A DNA stretch of 64,000 nt from Nephrocerus scutellatus (lineage: Eukaryota > Arthropoda > Insecta > Diptera > Pipunculidae), in contig OX352761.1 in assembly GCA_947095585.1 (NCBI GenBank), positions 23,775,777-23,839,776 on the forward strand, written 5' to 3'. The notes below the pieces were generated by a model. The model ran no database searches, was not told the origin of the DNA, and saw only the letters and a list, made by a program, of their open reading frames with translations. The translations under genes were made by a program, and so were the position numbers. Positions 10,386-21,260 of the stretch are shown here, one piece after another; position 1 is the first letter of the stretch; each line of letters begins with the position of its first letter.

Positions 10386-11625
10386 AAATTAACCTCTAAA
10401 AGTAGACTTTCTTGAGCCAAAAATAGAAAATACGTTCCCATTATATCATCGATGTTTTGTTGGAAGGAAGGAGTACAGTACATATGTTACAAAATGCGAC
10501 AGCAAAATGTTTTCTGTTTAAGAGCATGGCCTTCATGTTGATCAAAGTGCATCAAAGTTACATGCTGGAAACATTGTCTGGAAAATCTGGCTCTTGCTTT
10601 TGGGGTAATGTTCTCTAATTTGTTAAATTATGGGTACATTTTCTTGCAAACTATTCTAAAATTCGAATTGTTTTGATGTTTCTTCGGTGTTCTTATTGTT
10701 ACACCTGTTAACTTCTTTTACATTGGCTTACGGTTGCTCACTAGTAACAACATAGTCAAACAATAATGCAAAATTGTTGAGACTTTCATAAATTTCGGTT
10801 ATCAATACGAATATTAAAGACGATTTACAAAGAAACAATTATCCACGAATTATGAATTCAGGGTGAGTCGTTGCAGCGCAAAGAGTCAAAGAAAAAACGA
10901 TCGCTGACGCTTGCGACCAACGGCGGCGGCGATCATTCACTCTGGAAACAGCATACTGATCATACACATGAACGGACGTTTTGGATCATAATGTTTATGA
11001 AGATTTTCTTTTTAGATTTATTTTCGTTTCGTTTTTGTTTATTGTAAATTGAATAGCTGTTGGTGGGGTTATCGTTTGTTTGTCTTTCCATTCATCGGTT
11101 GTCTGCTTTTTTTTTTTGCTTTTTGTTCGCCACCTAAGAATGCAGCAAGCTATTGGCGGAACAACGAAAAACGGTTCCTTCTGGTTCCTTCTGTTTTCAT
11201 CGATGATGATGGAGACAAAAAAAACATATATTGTTTTTAATTACTTTTATATCTAGCTGTTGTGTGGGTGGGTGGTGTGGCGGAAGCGGGGAGCAGAAAC
11301 GATGACAACAATCGATCGTCGTCGACTGGTCGGCTGGGTCGCCAGTCAGTTTGTGTACTTTCGATCGGGAATAACTTTGAGTTTCTTAAGAAATGTAACG
11401 CACTTACTTTCTAGATTTTGTTTTGATTTGCAAATAACAAATTATTTAAAGTCAAGTCATAATTATTTTTAAAAGCACAAAGGCACACATGCTCGCACAC
11501 ATTTGTATCTGCACTGAATAAAATGGGAAACACCAAAAGTTTTATTAGTAAAAAGGTGAAATTGAACATCCATGCCGTTAGGCTGAGTACTTATATGTAA
11601 TGTATTTTTATTTTATTTTGAAGGC
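10386..11625. other. Mostly unique intron DNA; no gene seen
   Basis: The stretch 10860-11360 is less AT-rich (GGCGGCGGCGATC at 10922, GATCGTCGTCGACTGGTCGG near 11315) and looks like unique, possibly regulatory or 5'-untranslated sequence rather than transposon. I find no ORF with a matching splice donor, so no exon is called. Confidence 0.4.
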
Positions 11626-11639
11626 GTAAGTGAATGAAC

Positions 11640-11880
11640 TGTTGGCAATTATTGCTTAGGCTTGTGTGTTTTTTTAAATTCTCTATATTACCTTCGTGTC
11701 AGCATGGTTCTGTCGGTTGTTCTGTCGGTGGTGGAATCAAGCGATCAATTTTTAACCCGCATCCTAAAGCTCAATTTTATTATGTATCTCCGGTGACAAC
11801 AATTCCTTTTAAAATTTGGCAGTAATCAGGCCCCTGAGTCGAGTGGGTCCGATAGACATTTTTTAAAAATCATTATATAC
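11640..11880 (+). repeat. Palindromic-core minisatellite element, copy 3 (short)
   Basis: The left end TTTTTAAATTCTCTATATTA at about 11670 is followed by one degenerate unit with GTATCTCCGGTGACAACA and a GC-rich stretch. Confidence 0.7.
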
Positions 11881-12174
11881 AGTGTCTATCCGTTAAGGTG
11901 GCAAATACTTAAAGGGGTGATTCCTTGGTTAATTTCGTGAAAAAAATTGTTTGGGATGGGCGGTCTATTTACACCCCCTGCGGCGTACGTAGCGTTTTAA
12001 AACGAAGAGACGTACTTTTAACCTTACATCACTTCACACCCTGTAACGCTTAACCACTCTTTAACGCTTCTAGCTACAAGGTCACTTCTGGTATCTTTTA
12101 ATACATTTGATATACATTTTTTTAAATTCTTAATATCATTACCGATATGCACGTCGTCGAAGTCAAAAAATTTT

Positions 12175-13555
12175 TCTATTTTTTTAAATTCTCTATATAA
12201 ACTTCGCGTACCCGTGTGTTTGTTTGTTTGTCGTGGAATCTTGCCATCAATTGTTTACCCACTTCCCAACATCCGATTTCATTGAAACTTTGCACACATG
12301 CATATCTCCGATGACAACACTTTCTATTAAAATGTTTGGCCTCTCGGGACTCGGAGTCGGAGGACTTCCATAAAAATATTTAACAAAATTTAGCCGATTT
12401 TCTTTAAATGTTATATACATGTGTATCTGCAATGGGCAACACTTTTTATAAACATTTTGGAGACCCCGGGCCCCGGGATCGTGAGGCCCCATACAAATTT
12501 TTTTAAATTTTATACAAATGTGTAGCTCCGATGGACAACAGTTTTTGTAAAAGTTTTGGAGACCGCGGTATCGTAAGACCCCATTAAATTTTTTTCAAAA
12601 AATAACCTGATTTTCTATAAATTTTATGCACATGTGTATCATGGACAACACTTTTTGTAAAAATTTTGGACACCCCGGGCCCCGGTATCGTAAGGACCCA
12701 TTCAATTTTTTTTTAAAAATTAACCCGATTTTCTTCAAATTTTATATACATGTATATCTCCGATGGAAAACACATTGTAAAAATTTTGGAGACCCGGGGA
12801 CGTGAGGCCTTATACAATTTTTTAAAAAAATTATCCCGATTTTCTTCAAATTTTTTATATATGTGTATCTCCAATGAACAACACTTTTTGTAAAAAAAAA
12901 AAAATTGATAGCCCGGGGTCGTGGGGCTCCATACAAATTTAAAAAAATTAACCCGATTTTCTTCAAATTTTATAAACGTGTATCTCCGATGGACAACACT
13001 TTTTGTAAAAATTTTTACGTATCGTAAGGACCCATTCAAATTTCTTAAAAAAATAAACCCGATTTTCTTCAAATTTTATATATCTCCAATGAACAAGACA
13101 TGTTGTAAAAAAAATTTGACACCCCGGGCCCGGGGTCGTGGGGCTCCATACAAATTTAAAAAAAAAGAACCCGATTTTCTTCAAATTTTATTTCTTTAAA
13201 ATTTAAACACAAGTGTATCTCCAATGGACAAAATTTTTTGTACAATTTTTGGAGTGCCCGGGCCTGATGTGCCCATATAAATTTTTTTTAAATTAGCCCG
13301 ATTTTCTTCAAATTTTTAACACATGTGTATCCGATGACAACACTTCCTATTAAAAATTAGAAGTGATCGGGCCCCAAGGTCGGGGCTCCCATACAATTTT
13401 ACATATGTGTATCTCCGGTGACAACAGTTTTTGTAAGCATTTTGAAGTAAAGGGGCTCTAATTTTTTCCAAATTAACCCGGTTCATACTTTGCACACATA
13501 TGTATCTCCTTTGAGAGAATTTACATAAAAAAATCAATTTTTATGGGTTGTTTTT
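12175..13555 (+). repeat. Palindromic-core minisatellite element, copy 4, longest array
   Basis: Both family ends are present: TTTTAAATTCTCTATATAAA at about 12182 and AGAGAATTTACATAAAAAAA near 13516. Between them are about ten units. Successive CCCGATTTTCTTCAAATTTT anchors at about 12606, 12723, 12835, 12952, 13060, 13172 and 13294 give a period of 108-122 bp. Each unit has a CACATGTGTATCTCC block, TTTTTGTAAAAATTTT and a CCCGGGCCCGGGG-type core. Frames across it give only repeat-shadow ORFs. Confidence 0.9.
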
Positions 13556-13572
13556 TTTTTAATTTTATATTC

Positions 13573-14037
13573 AAACGCGATTATTACAAAAAAGGCTCTC
13601 GGATATTTTTTTTTTGACAAATGCAGTATTAAAGCCTATTCAATTTTCTACAAATCCACATCACAATATTTATGCATTCGGTCAACAGGAGCAGGGTAAA
13701 AATTGAAAGTTTGTGAAATGAACGAAAACGTACTTTTGATCTTACATGACTTCACACTGTGTATGGCAAGTCTGTTGTAGGAGGATTATGCACTGAAGTG
13801 AAGTGGTAAGAGTGCGTCCATTCCAAGTGTAATTTTATTGCACTCTTCTGCAGGAACACTGAGAAGTCATGTAACTCTTCTTATACGTATTAGTAGTAAC
13901 ACAACCCACACTATCTCGCTCTTGATGACCGAATGCACCAATATTTGGACATGGATTTGTAGGAAATTGAATAGACTTTAATAATACATTTGTCAATCAA
14001 TTTGTGTATCCGAGAGCATTTCTCGAAATAATCGTGT
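13573..14037. mobile_element. Foldback/MITE element with ~110-bp inverted repeats
   Basis: Sequence 13573-13683 (through GGCTCTCGGAT, CCTATTCAATTTTCTACAAA, GCATTCGGTC) is repeated as reverse complement at about 13930-14037 with modest divergence. The central ~245 bp has no ORF. Part of it (ACGTACTTTTGATCTTACAT at about 13730) resembles a solo fragment near 11990-12035. No transposase is present. Confidence 0.8.
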
Positions 14038-14039
14038 TG

Positions 14040-14495
14040 GTAATTACAATGTTATTTATTTTATTTTAACGACCTTCATGTCGGTATGGCTTAAATAATT
14101 TAAAAAAGGTACATGGTTTGAACTGGATGGAAATCTAATTTCCTTTCAAAAAATACAAATAGTAACCTAATAGCTTGAAGCGTTCGGCATTCAATTTCCT
14201 TGTAAGGATCACCGTTGCTGTGAATCACGGTTCCTAAGTATTTGAAACTAAATACCCTATCCACGCTCGTGTTATTTATTAATCTTTACTCAACAATCGA
14301 TGTCTATATATACTTTCCCTGAAGTTTTCTTTCGAGTACATGTTGAATAGAAGTGGAGATAGAATACAACCTTGTCTGACTCCTCTTTTAATGTTTATCT
14401 CAACATATTCTTCTCCTTCTTTTATTTTTGCATTTTGATTCCAATAGAGGTTTTCCGATAATTCTGCGTTCATTCATTTCTATGTTTTTAAAAAC
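14040..14495 (-). pseudogene. RTE-like LINE (family F), RT fragment
   Basis: 14473-14279 on the minus strand encodes an RT fingers/palm piece, EYVEINIKRGVRQGCILSPL followed by LFNMY. It is colinear with the upstream parts of the same element at 15190-14979 and 16596-16220, which are separated from it by a tandem repeat and a mariner. Confidence 0.7.
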
Positions 14496-14965
14496 TTTTT
14501 TTTTGTCAGTATTATCGACCACTTTGAGGTCCTTTTTAACCATCTTTCACACGACCTACAGAGCTGAAATTTTGTGGGTGTCTAAGTCAAAATATCATTT
14601 TTTATATACCGAGTATGACGCGTGTCGCGTGTGTGATGGATTGAAAAAAAAAATTCGTCTTCTATGAGGTTCTATTTATCCAATTCCACACGACCAAAAT
14701 AGCATTTTTTATATTCCGAGTATGGCGCGTGTCGCGTGTGATGGGTTGAAATTTTTTTCGACTTCTTTGAGGTCCTTTTAACCACCTTCCACACGACCTA
14801 GAAAGTTGAAATTTTGTGAGTATCTAATTTATATTCCACGTATGACACGTTACGCGTGTAGCACGTGTGATGGTTTGAAATCGCGCCATTTTACCCGTTT
14901 TTCGAGGTCTTTTTTAACCACCTTTCGCACGACCTAGAGGGCTGAAATTTTGTGAGCGGCTCAAT
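14496..14965. repeat. CGCGTGT tandem repeat, ~130-170-bp unit
   Basis: Three to four imperfect units each carry CACACGACCTA, a GCTGAAATTTTGTGAG-type block, TATATTCCGAGTATG and GACGCGTGTCGCGTGTG. Related single units lie at 1365-1560, 1780-1940, 23100-23420 and 28040-28150. It sits inside the family F LINE. Confidence 0.65.
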
Positions 14966-15200
14966 GTCATGTCATTTGTCATCCACTCTTATTTTGGTTG
15001 CTGATTTCTATTCTGTACGTGTTTCTTGCTGTCTCTACTATAATATCTTTGATCTCCATCCACTTGCTCTTTATGTTCTCGTCATTAATTAAATTAGTAC
15101 TCATTCGTAATGACATTTCGTTTATGTCTACTTGTACGGTTTTTAATAGGTCTGATTTCAATAGTCTGCTTTTTGATCTTCTCTTCGGGTTTTTCTTTGT
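14966..15200 (-). pseudogene. RTE-like LINE (family F), EN-RT linker fragment
   Basis: 15161-14979 encodes VDINEMSLRMSTNLINDENI and KWMEIKDIIVETARNTY, typical of the stretch between endonuclease and RT in RTE-like polyproteins. It ends where the mariner inserts at 15202. Confidence 0.6.
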
Positions 15201-15201
15201 A

Positions 15202-16154
15202 CAGGGTTTTTCAATAAGAGCACTTCAACTTTTTTTTTTGAATAAAACACAAACTCTTCGACTTTTGAACTAACTTTTTTTTTATTAACGAATTTGAACA
15301 TATACATATGATAAATTTAAGTATGAAACTCGATTTCTTTTGCATGACCACCGCGTGCACGTTTTACGAAGTCCAATCTTTGAACCCAATTTTTGACCAC
15401 TCTTTCGCATAAATCGGCCGAAATTCCAGCAATTTCACGTTCAATATTGGCTCTGAGCTCTTGCAACGTCGCCGGCTTATTGGCATAGACCAATGACTTC
15501 ACATAACCCCAAAGAAAATAATCTAGAGGTGTCAAATCACACGAGCGCGGCGGCCAGTGGACGGGCCCATTTCGCGAAATAACACGCTCATCGAACTTAG
15601 TCTTCAATAACGCGATTGTATCGTGTGCTGTGTGGCATGTGGCCCCGTCCTGCTGAAACCACATGTCGTCCAAGTCCATTCCATTCAATTGCGGCCAAAA
15701 AAAATCGTTTATCATATCGCGGTACCGATTTCCATTAACAGTAACGTGGTGATCGTTATCGTCGATGAAAAAATATGGCCCAATTACGCCGCCGGCATGT
15801 AATCCGCACCAAACAGTGACTTTTTCGGGATGCAACGGTGCCTCATGAATCACGTGTGGGTTGCTTTCTGCCCAGTAACGCATATTTAGCTTGTTGACAA
15901 ATCCTTCTAGCCAAAAGTGAGCCTCATCGCTGAAGATGATTGAAGATGGCCGTAATGCTCTTAAAGTAGCGGCAACAGAACGATTATTTTGATAAAAAAT
16001 TTGCACGATTTGCAATCGCTGTTCACATGTGTAGCGTTCCATGATGAAATGTATACTAATGAAGTTTCCAAATGACAAAAGAACAATAAAAAATATGGCG
16101 TCGTTCGCCGTCCCTATCGGAGAAAAGTTGAAGCGCACCTGTTGAAACACCCGA
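15202..16154 (-). mobile_element. Mariner element, DD41D (rosa-type), internally deleted
   Basis: The ~30-bp terminal repeats (CAGGGTTTTTCAATAAGAGC at the left, its imperfect complement at the right) are flanked by TA at 15200-15201 and 16155-16156. At about 953 bp it is shorter than a full mariner (about 1.3 kb). It interrupts the family F LINE, whose pieces continue on both sides. Confidence 0.88.
15317..16042 (-). CDS. Mariner transposase, DD41D, internal deletion
   Basis: An open frame of 241 residues starts at MERYTCEQRLQIVQIFYQ. I chose this Met because the 36 residues upstream read into the terminal repeat. It keeps IIFSDEAHFWLEGFVN (first Asp), WFQQDGATCHTA (second Asp) and CDLTPLDYFLWGYVKS (third Asp). 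I count 41 residues between the second and third Asp, the spacing of the rosa family first described from the tephritid Ceratitis rosa. The DNA-binding domain is truncated: after ATLRALRPS the frame jumps to the catalytic core, losing roughly 100-140 residues. It is therefore probably inactive although the frame is open. Confidence 0.85.
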   Translation of the reverse strand: MERYTCEQRLQIVQIFYQNNRSVAATLRALRPSSIIFSDEAHFWLEGFVNKLNMRYWAESNPHVIHEAPLHPEKVTVWCGLHAGGVIGPYFFIDDNDHHVTVNGNRYRDMINDFFWPQLNGMDLDDMWFQQDGATCHTAHDTIALLKTKFDERVISRNGPVHWPPRSCDLTPLDYFLWGYVKSLVYANKPATLQELRANIEREIAGISADLCERVVKNWVQRLDFVKRARGGHAKEIEFHT

Positions 16155-16199
16155 TATTATGATTTTAGCCAACAATAGGTTTATGATATGACCCAACAT

Positions 16200-16600
16200 C
16201 CATCCCTGGGTAAGTTCTTGTAGATTTTACCACATTTGAATCTTTTGTCGATGATTATTTGATTTCTTACCGTTATCTCTCTTGTGTTTTTGGGTAAAGT
16301 CTACGTGTGCAGACTTCTTTGGGGGAGTTTGAACCATGTGTTCATGATTGCTAATTGGTTCAGTTGGCTCATGGTCGCCTACTACTTCTCCAATTCTTTC
16401 TTTCCCTACCTTTGCATTGAAGTCTTCTATTATGTCCATCTGTTTGTTCAGTAAAGTTAGCAAAAAAGAAGGTAGAACTCTTATATATAATCGGCTCCTC
16501 GCAGCCAGCTGTTGGATCATATACTTGAATTATGTTCATCAGAATATACTCAGCTCTAAGGCGCATTAGTATCACTCGTTTTGAAAGGTATACCACTCCT
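16200..16600 (-). pseudogene. RTE-like LINE (family F), endonuclease fragment
   Basis: Minus-strand frames give NIIQVYDPTAGCEEPII, then DFNAKVGKERIGEVVGDHEP. These are the IQVYAPT and DFNAKVG landmarks of RTE-type AP endonucleases. It is frameshifted. The mariner at 15202-16154 separates it from the rest of the element. Confidence 0.75.
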
Positions 16601-17540
16601 ATTGTTGAGTTTTTGAGCTTTTCTGCAATAAGAAGAAGAATGATTATAAAGAAATCGCCACATATATGAAAGATTTAACAGGCATACGCCATACCTCCAA
16701 GAAGGTCTCTTTTCACAGATCTTACTACTAGGAATTATCGACGATATTTTGCGTGATTTGTATTGAAGAACCACAGGAACAAGTCAGAAACTTCATAGAA
16801 CAAACATTTAGGAAAACGCGTTTTTGATGACGGCATATGCGCTCTCTGTTAAAAAATTAGACATACAGACAGAATCTGTCTAAACTGTGCTCCAAAAAAT
16901 ACAAAACAAGACAAATGCGATGAAATGCAGTGTTACGTTGCAAAACGATTCAACAAAAATGTCGAAAAGATTAGCAGCTTACATAGTTCATATGTCGTCA
17001 CATACTCAAGATCAGTTGGCCAAACGCCAGCATCAGCAACGATGAGTTACACCACAAAAATTTAACATGAGCCAATGTCCAACTGCAGCACCTCAAATGC
17101 AGAAATAAAAGAGGGCAATTAAAAGAACCAAGTCCTACATATAATGGAGTTAAGTATTTGCGAAAACAAGAAAACGAGAATGGTTTACAGAGACGCTATG
17201 CTCCAATATGCTGTCTAATAACTAACTCGAAATCGAGACCAGTGGATGGATTTTTTGCCGGACGCCATGACCGGACACCGGTGAATGTGAATGTAAAAAC
17301 TAGGCTGATTCGTATTGAAAGTCTGTGCTTTCAATTGACGCGTCATTTCCACTCCAATTGGATTTCTCGACTATGATTGAAATTAGCGCCGTTTGTTTAA
17401 CGTTATGACTCGTCTTTAATTGCCATTTAATCATTGAAAATTACACGCTTCAACAATTTTTTCAACTTTTTTTTAATTCAATCGGTTGCAACAATTTTAT
17501 GCGCGCTAACTACTTACACTTTTCCATTCTCAGCGATAGA
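16601..17540. other. No gene recognised
   Basis: Short ORFs only. A GGACCGGACACCGGTG-like stretch near 17270 resembles the 3' tail of RTE family C but is too short to call. Confidence 0.35.
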
Positions 17541-17569
17541 GCCGATTTCTTTGTTGACAACCAAAATTT

Positions 17570-17985
17570 ACGCAGTTAGCAACCCGAATGCATTCACGAA
17601 ATGCCATTGCACTGGAGGGGTATTGACTGACTATTTTTCGGATAATTAGAAGGAAGAAGTCTGTGTGGTTTGTACAAGAAGATGCCATATGCAACACAGC
17701 TAACCAAACAATCGAGTAATTGCAGTCAAAATTCAATGACCGTGATATTTCCAGAAATATACGGCCTCGTTCGTGTGATATGACGCTTCTGGACTTTTTT
17801 CTTTGGGGCTTTGTCAAGTCCACGGCCTATGCAAATAAGCCAAAGACTTTAAACGACCTTAGAACCAACATCGAACGTGAATATCGTCTGATTTATACGA
17901 AAAAGTCATGAAAATTTTGGTTCAGCGCATTCGCTCGTGCAGGCGTTTCCGTGGAGCACATTTAAATGATGTAAAGTTCAAACTG
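17570..17985 (+). pseudogene. Mariner (DD41D-like) transposase relic
   Basis: Plus-strand frames give WFVQEDAICNTANQTIE, then LQSKFNDRDISRN, RSCDMTLLDFFLWGFVKSTA and NKPKTLNDLRTNIERE, then the tail (VQRIRSCRRFRGAHLNDVKF) in another frame. It is related to the transposase at 15317-16042 but diverged, with stops and no N-terminus. Confidence 0.75.
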
Positions 17986-18082
17986 GATGACATCGGCTCT
18001 AAATCGGGATCGGTGGAGAGACTTTGCGGAAGGTCAGGACCGGACCCCGGCTGTGGAGCCAAATATGATAATGATAAAAGTT
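17986..18082 (+). repeat. RTE family C 3' tail fragment
   Basis: GACTTTGCGGAAGGTCAGGA, then GGCTGTGGAGCCAAATATGA and an ATGATAATGATAA tail, match (reverse complement) the 3' end of the family C copy near 54085-54170. Confidence 0.6.
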
Positions 18083-18239
18083 CAATAATTAATGGTATCT
18101 ATTCATGAGGAAGATGTCTAAAATATTGCAATATTTGTTAAGTACAGAGGAAGAATGAGCAATTTGACCAAAACTGATGATATGATTGGTTAAATGCAAA
18201 AGGTTACTAGCTGTAAATGGCCTATTTGGGACATGAAAA

Positions 18240-18645
18240 GGAATTAAAATCGAAGCTCAGTACAGTCCTACGTATTCTTTATTAAGTCCCTAATGAACAT
18301 ATTATAATAATAACCTCTTCTCATATTCAGAGTTATTATTAAATCCAGAGACAATCTCAAATTAAATGTAGGCAGCTCACTTGTCCTATTCAATTTACGA
18401 ATGGAAAAACGAGTAAAATTTGTTCGAACCCTTTCAATTCTATTCATACTGTATGGGTAATAAGAGCACCAGACTGCATAGCAGTACTCCAAAACCGAGC
18501 GTACAAGAGAGACATATAATGGACTTCAGAGTTTCGCTTTACAAAATTTAATATTCTATTCGCCCTTGCTATAACAAAATCGTAATGAAGGTGAAATGTT
18601 AACTTAGAGTCAAAAATAACATCAAAATACTATTTTTAACAGGCT
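18240..18645 (-). pseudogene. LINE family E, RT C-terminal region
   Basis: 18492-18268 encodes MEYCYAVWCSYYPYSMNRIE, then RTNFTRFSIRKLNRTSELPT and YYYNMFIRDLI. This is the post-catalytic region of a jockey/CR1-group RT, distinct from LINE-A. The core of what is probably the same element lies at 20456-21260, with repeats and a mariner in between. Confidence 0.7.
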
Positions 18646-18898
18646 AGGTTACTTACACTTAGACCACTTACCACTTTTGACCATCTAGGGTTAGTTTTTT
18701 CGATATCATCCCTTGTTAACATGAGTTTGCATGTAGCGATTGGCATGCCTAGAGAACCATTTTCAGGTAGCATGGGTAGTATAGTTACTTGTTTGTCGAG
18801 TTCGTCATAGAAGAGTGGAGTTCGTAGAGATATATTCCAGGGATTTCAGCGTTGCTAGGCTATCCGAGAAAATGCTAATATCCTTAGCGGATATGACA
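18646..18898 (-). pseudogene. R1/I-type LINE RNase H fragment
   Basis: The minus strand reads ISIFSDSLATLKSLEYISTN and, after a frameshift, LDKQVTILPMLPENGSLGMP and RWSKVVSGLSVS. The FSDS.A.LKSL pattern is that of RNase H domains after the RT of I/R1-group LINEs. Short and broken. Confidence 0.5.
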
Positions 18899-18899
18899 T

Positions 18900-19560
18900 T
18901 TCTCCAAAAACTTAACAAAAAATGTTGTCCATCGGAGATACACACGTATATATAAAATTTAAAAAAAAATCGGGTTAATTTTTTAAAAAATTGTGGGGCC
19001 CGGGGTCTCCAAAATTTTTACAAAAAGTGTTTTTCATCGAAGATACATACGTATATAAAATTTGAAGAAAATCGAGTTGATTTTTTTTAAAAAATTTTAT
19101 GGGACCCCACGAACCCGGCGCCGGCGTCTCCAAATTTTTTACAAAAAGTGTTGTCTATCGGATATACACGCGTATGTAAAATTGAAAATAATCAGGTTAA
19201 TTTTTTTTAAAAAAATTGTATGGGGCCCCACGAACCCGGAGCCCGGGGTCTCCAAAATTTTTACAAAAAGTGTTGTCCATCAGAGATACACATGTGTATA
19301 AAATTTGAAGAAAATCGAGTAAAATTTTGTAAAATATTTGTATGGGAGCCCCCCGACCCCGTGGCCCGAGGGGCCTCAAATTTTAATAGAAAGTGTTGTC
19401 TCCAGTAATACACATGTTATCAAAATTTCCATAAAATCGGGCTTTGGGAAGTGGGTTAAAAATTGATCGCAAGATTCCACGCAGACGACCGACGACCGCC
19501 ATCCGTGCCACGGGCAAGTGAAGTTAATATAGAGAATTTAAAAATAGAGCTTGTTAATGT
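18900..19560 (-). repeat. Palindromic-core minisatellite element, copy 5 (inverted)
   Basis: Reverse orientation: units of about 115 bp with TGTTGTCCATCGGAGATACA, AAATTTGAAGAAAATCG and GGGGCC...GGGGTCTCC cores. The array ends AAGTTAATATAGAGAATTTA at about 19540, the complement of the family left end. Confidence 0.85.
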
Positions 19561-19577
19561 TACACGATCTTGTCATA

Positions 19578-20415
19578 CGAGGGCAGTTTGATAAGTCAGT
19601 GACTTTTTGAATTTCCCGCGCAGTAACTTTAAATTCTGCTTCCGTCAACTGCAATCTATTAATAGACTACTGTCAACGTTTGAGCAAGCTGCGTCATTTA
19701 GTTTGTGTTTGACAGCAATTGAAAGTAGAGAACTTAATCAATGTTAACGAAAGCTTTATTTTTTGCGTAAAAAGACATCACCGAAACTAAGGAAAGGCTC
19801 TATGGGGACTCTGCCCCAAACATTTTAATGGTTAAGAAGTGGTTTACTGAGTTCCGGTGTTGTTGTACCAGCACAAGTAATGCCGAACATTAAGGTCTCT
19901 TAAAAGAGGTCGTTACGCCAGAAATAGTCAATAAAATCCATTGAATGATATTGGACGATCGGAAAATGAAAGTGGCTGAGGCTGTAGGCATCTCAACTGA
20001 GCGGGTACATCACATTTTACATGAAAAAGCTATTTGGGCATGAAAAAACCTTTGGTACCGCGATTGCTCACATCAAGAAAATGCACGGGTGCACACATGT
20101 GTAGTCACAATGGCAAATATCCGTAAATTAAGCTACGATCTTCTATCCCATCCAGCATATTCTCCGGATTTAACCCCATGCGACTATTTCCTGTTTTCAA
20201 ACCTGAAGAAATGGCTGGACGGTAAAGATCTGGGTCTAACGAAGAGGTCACTACTGAAACCAACGCCTATTTTGAGGGACTTGAGAAAACCTATTACTAC
20301 GCTGGACTAAATGTATCTATCTTAAAGGAGACTATGTTGAGAAAAGAAACGCTTTTTTGCCGAAAAAATATCTATTATTCCTAAAGGGACTGACTTATCT
20401 AACGACCGACCCCCG
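19578..20415 (+). mobile_element. Mariner element, DD34D type, defective
   Basis: The ~29-bp imperfect terminal repeats share ATAAGTCAGT and are flanked by TA at 19576-19577 and 20416-20417. Transposase remnants read on the + strand with many frameshifts: KKWFTEF..., GMKKPLVPRLLT near 20040, and PAYSPDLTPCDYFLFSNLKK at 20152-20211 with its third catalytic Asp. At 838 bp it is about two thirds of a full mariner, and dead. Confidence 0.88.
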
Positions 20416-20455
20416 TATTAACAATGTAGATCTAAAGTAATAAACACTCATTTTC

Positions 20456-21260
20456 GCGATTAAATGAATAGAACAGTTTAACATAGTCCGCATATAGGAA
20501 TTAGCAAGTGTTTTGCATTTTCAACATAAAGTGGCAAAGCATTTAAAAACAAAATAAACAAAAGAGGCCCAAAATGACTACCCTGCGGAACACCAGAGGA
20601 ATTAAAAATTAGGTCAGAAGGTACCTCACCTATTTTTACTCTTGGGTTTCTCTCCAATAAGTAGTTGGAAATTCATTGTCATGTTGAAGGTATCCTATTT
20701 TTTTTTTCTAGTTTAGCAAATAAAATTCTACGCTGCACCCGGTCAAAAGCTTTCGCAAACTCTGTATAAACCACATCAACTTGACGGCTGTAGTCTATCT
20801 CATTTACACAGTAGTTTGTGAAAAATGAAAGATTTGTGGAACGGACATTTTAAAAAACTATGCTGAAATTATGAAGTTATATTTCATAATATATATTCCT
20901 TAAAAGAAAAAATCTTTTTCTTTACAATTGCCTCAAACATTTTTTGTATTAAAGGTAGCTAAGAAATAGACCTATAATTTTAAATAAGTAGGCGAAATCC
21001 AGACTGAATTGAATTACTGAAATGCTGAAATATAAGAAAATTTCCATTCTTCTAGGAAATCTCCATGCACAAGTGATTTGTTGAAAATATGTAGCAAAGG
21101 CTCATTAATGCTCAACACACAATTTTTTGAAAAGCCTGGGGGAATATCATCAGGTCCACCATTCCTATAATGGTCAATATTTGATGGTTCAATTTCAACT
21201 TCTTCTTCCGTCAGAGACTGGACTAGCCGGTCGCAATAATAAAGCCCGACCAACAATGCT
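20456..21260 (-). pseudogene. LINE family E, RT core
   Basis: Minus-strand frames give LVQSLTEEEVEIEPSNID, then GGPDDIPPGFSKNC (the DGIP motif), AKAFDRV-type sequence near 20745 and SSGVPQGSHFGPLLFILF near 20590. A FAD/YAD-like remnant lies near 20480. The order is that of a jockey/CR1-group RT. Frameshifts throughout. Confidence 0.75.

Noticed and set aside
10860..11480. Non-coding exon or enhancer
   Set aside because: The sequence is unique and GC-richer, but nothing in it (ORF, donor with phase, core promoter) supports a specific call.
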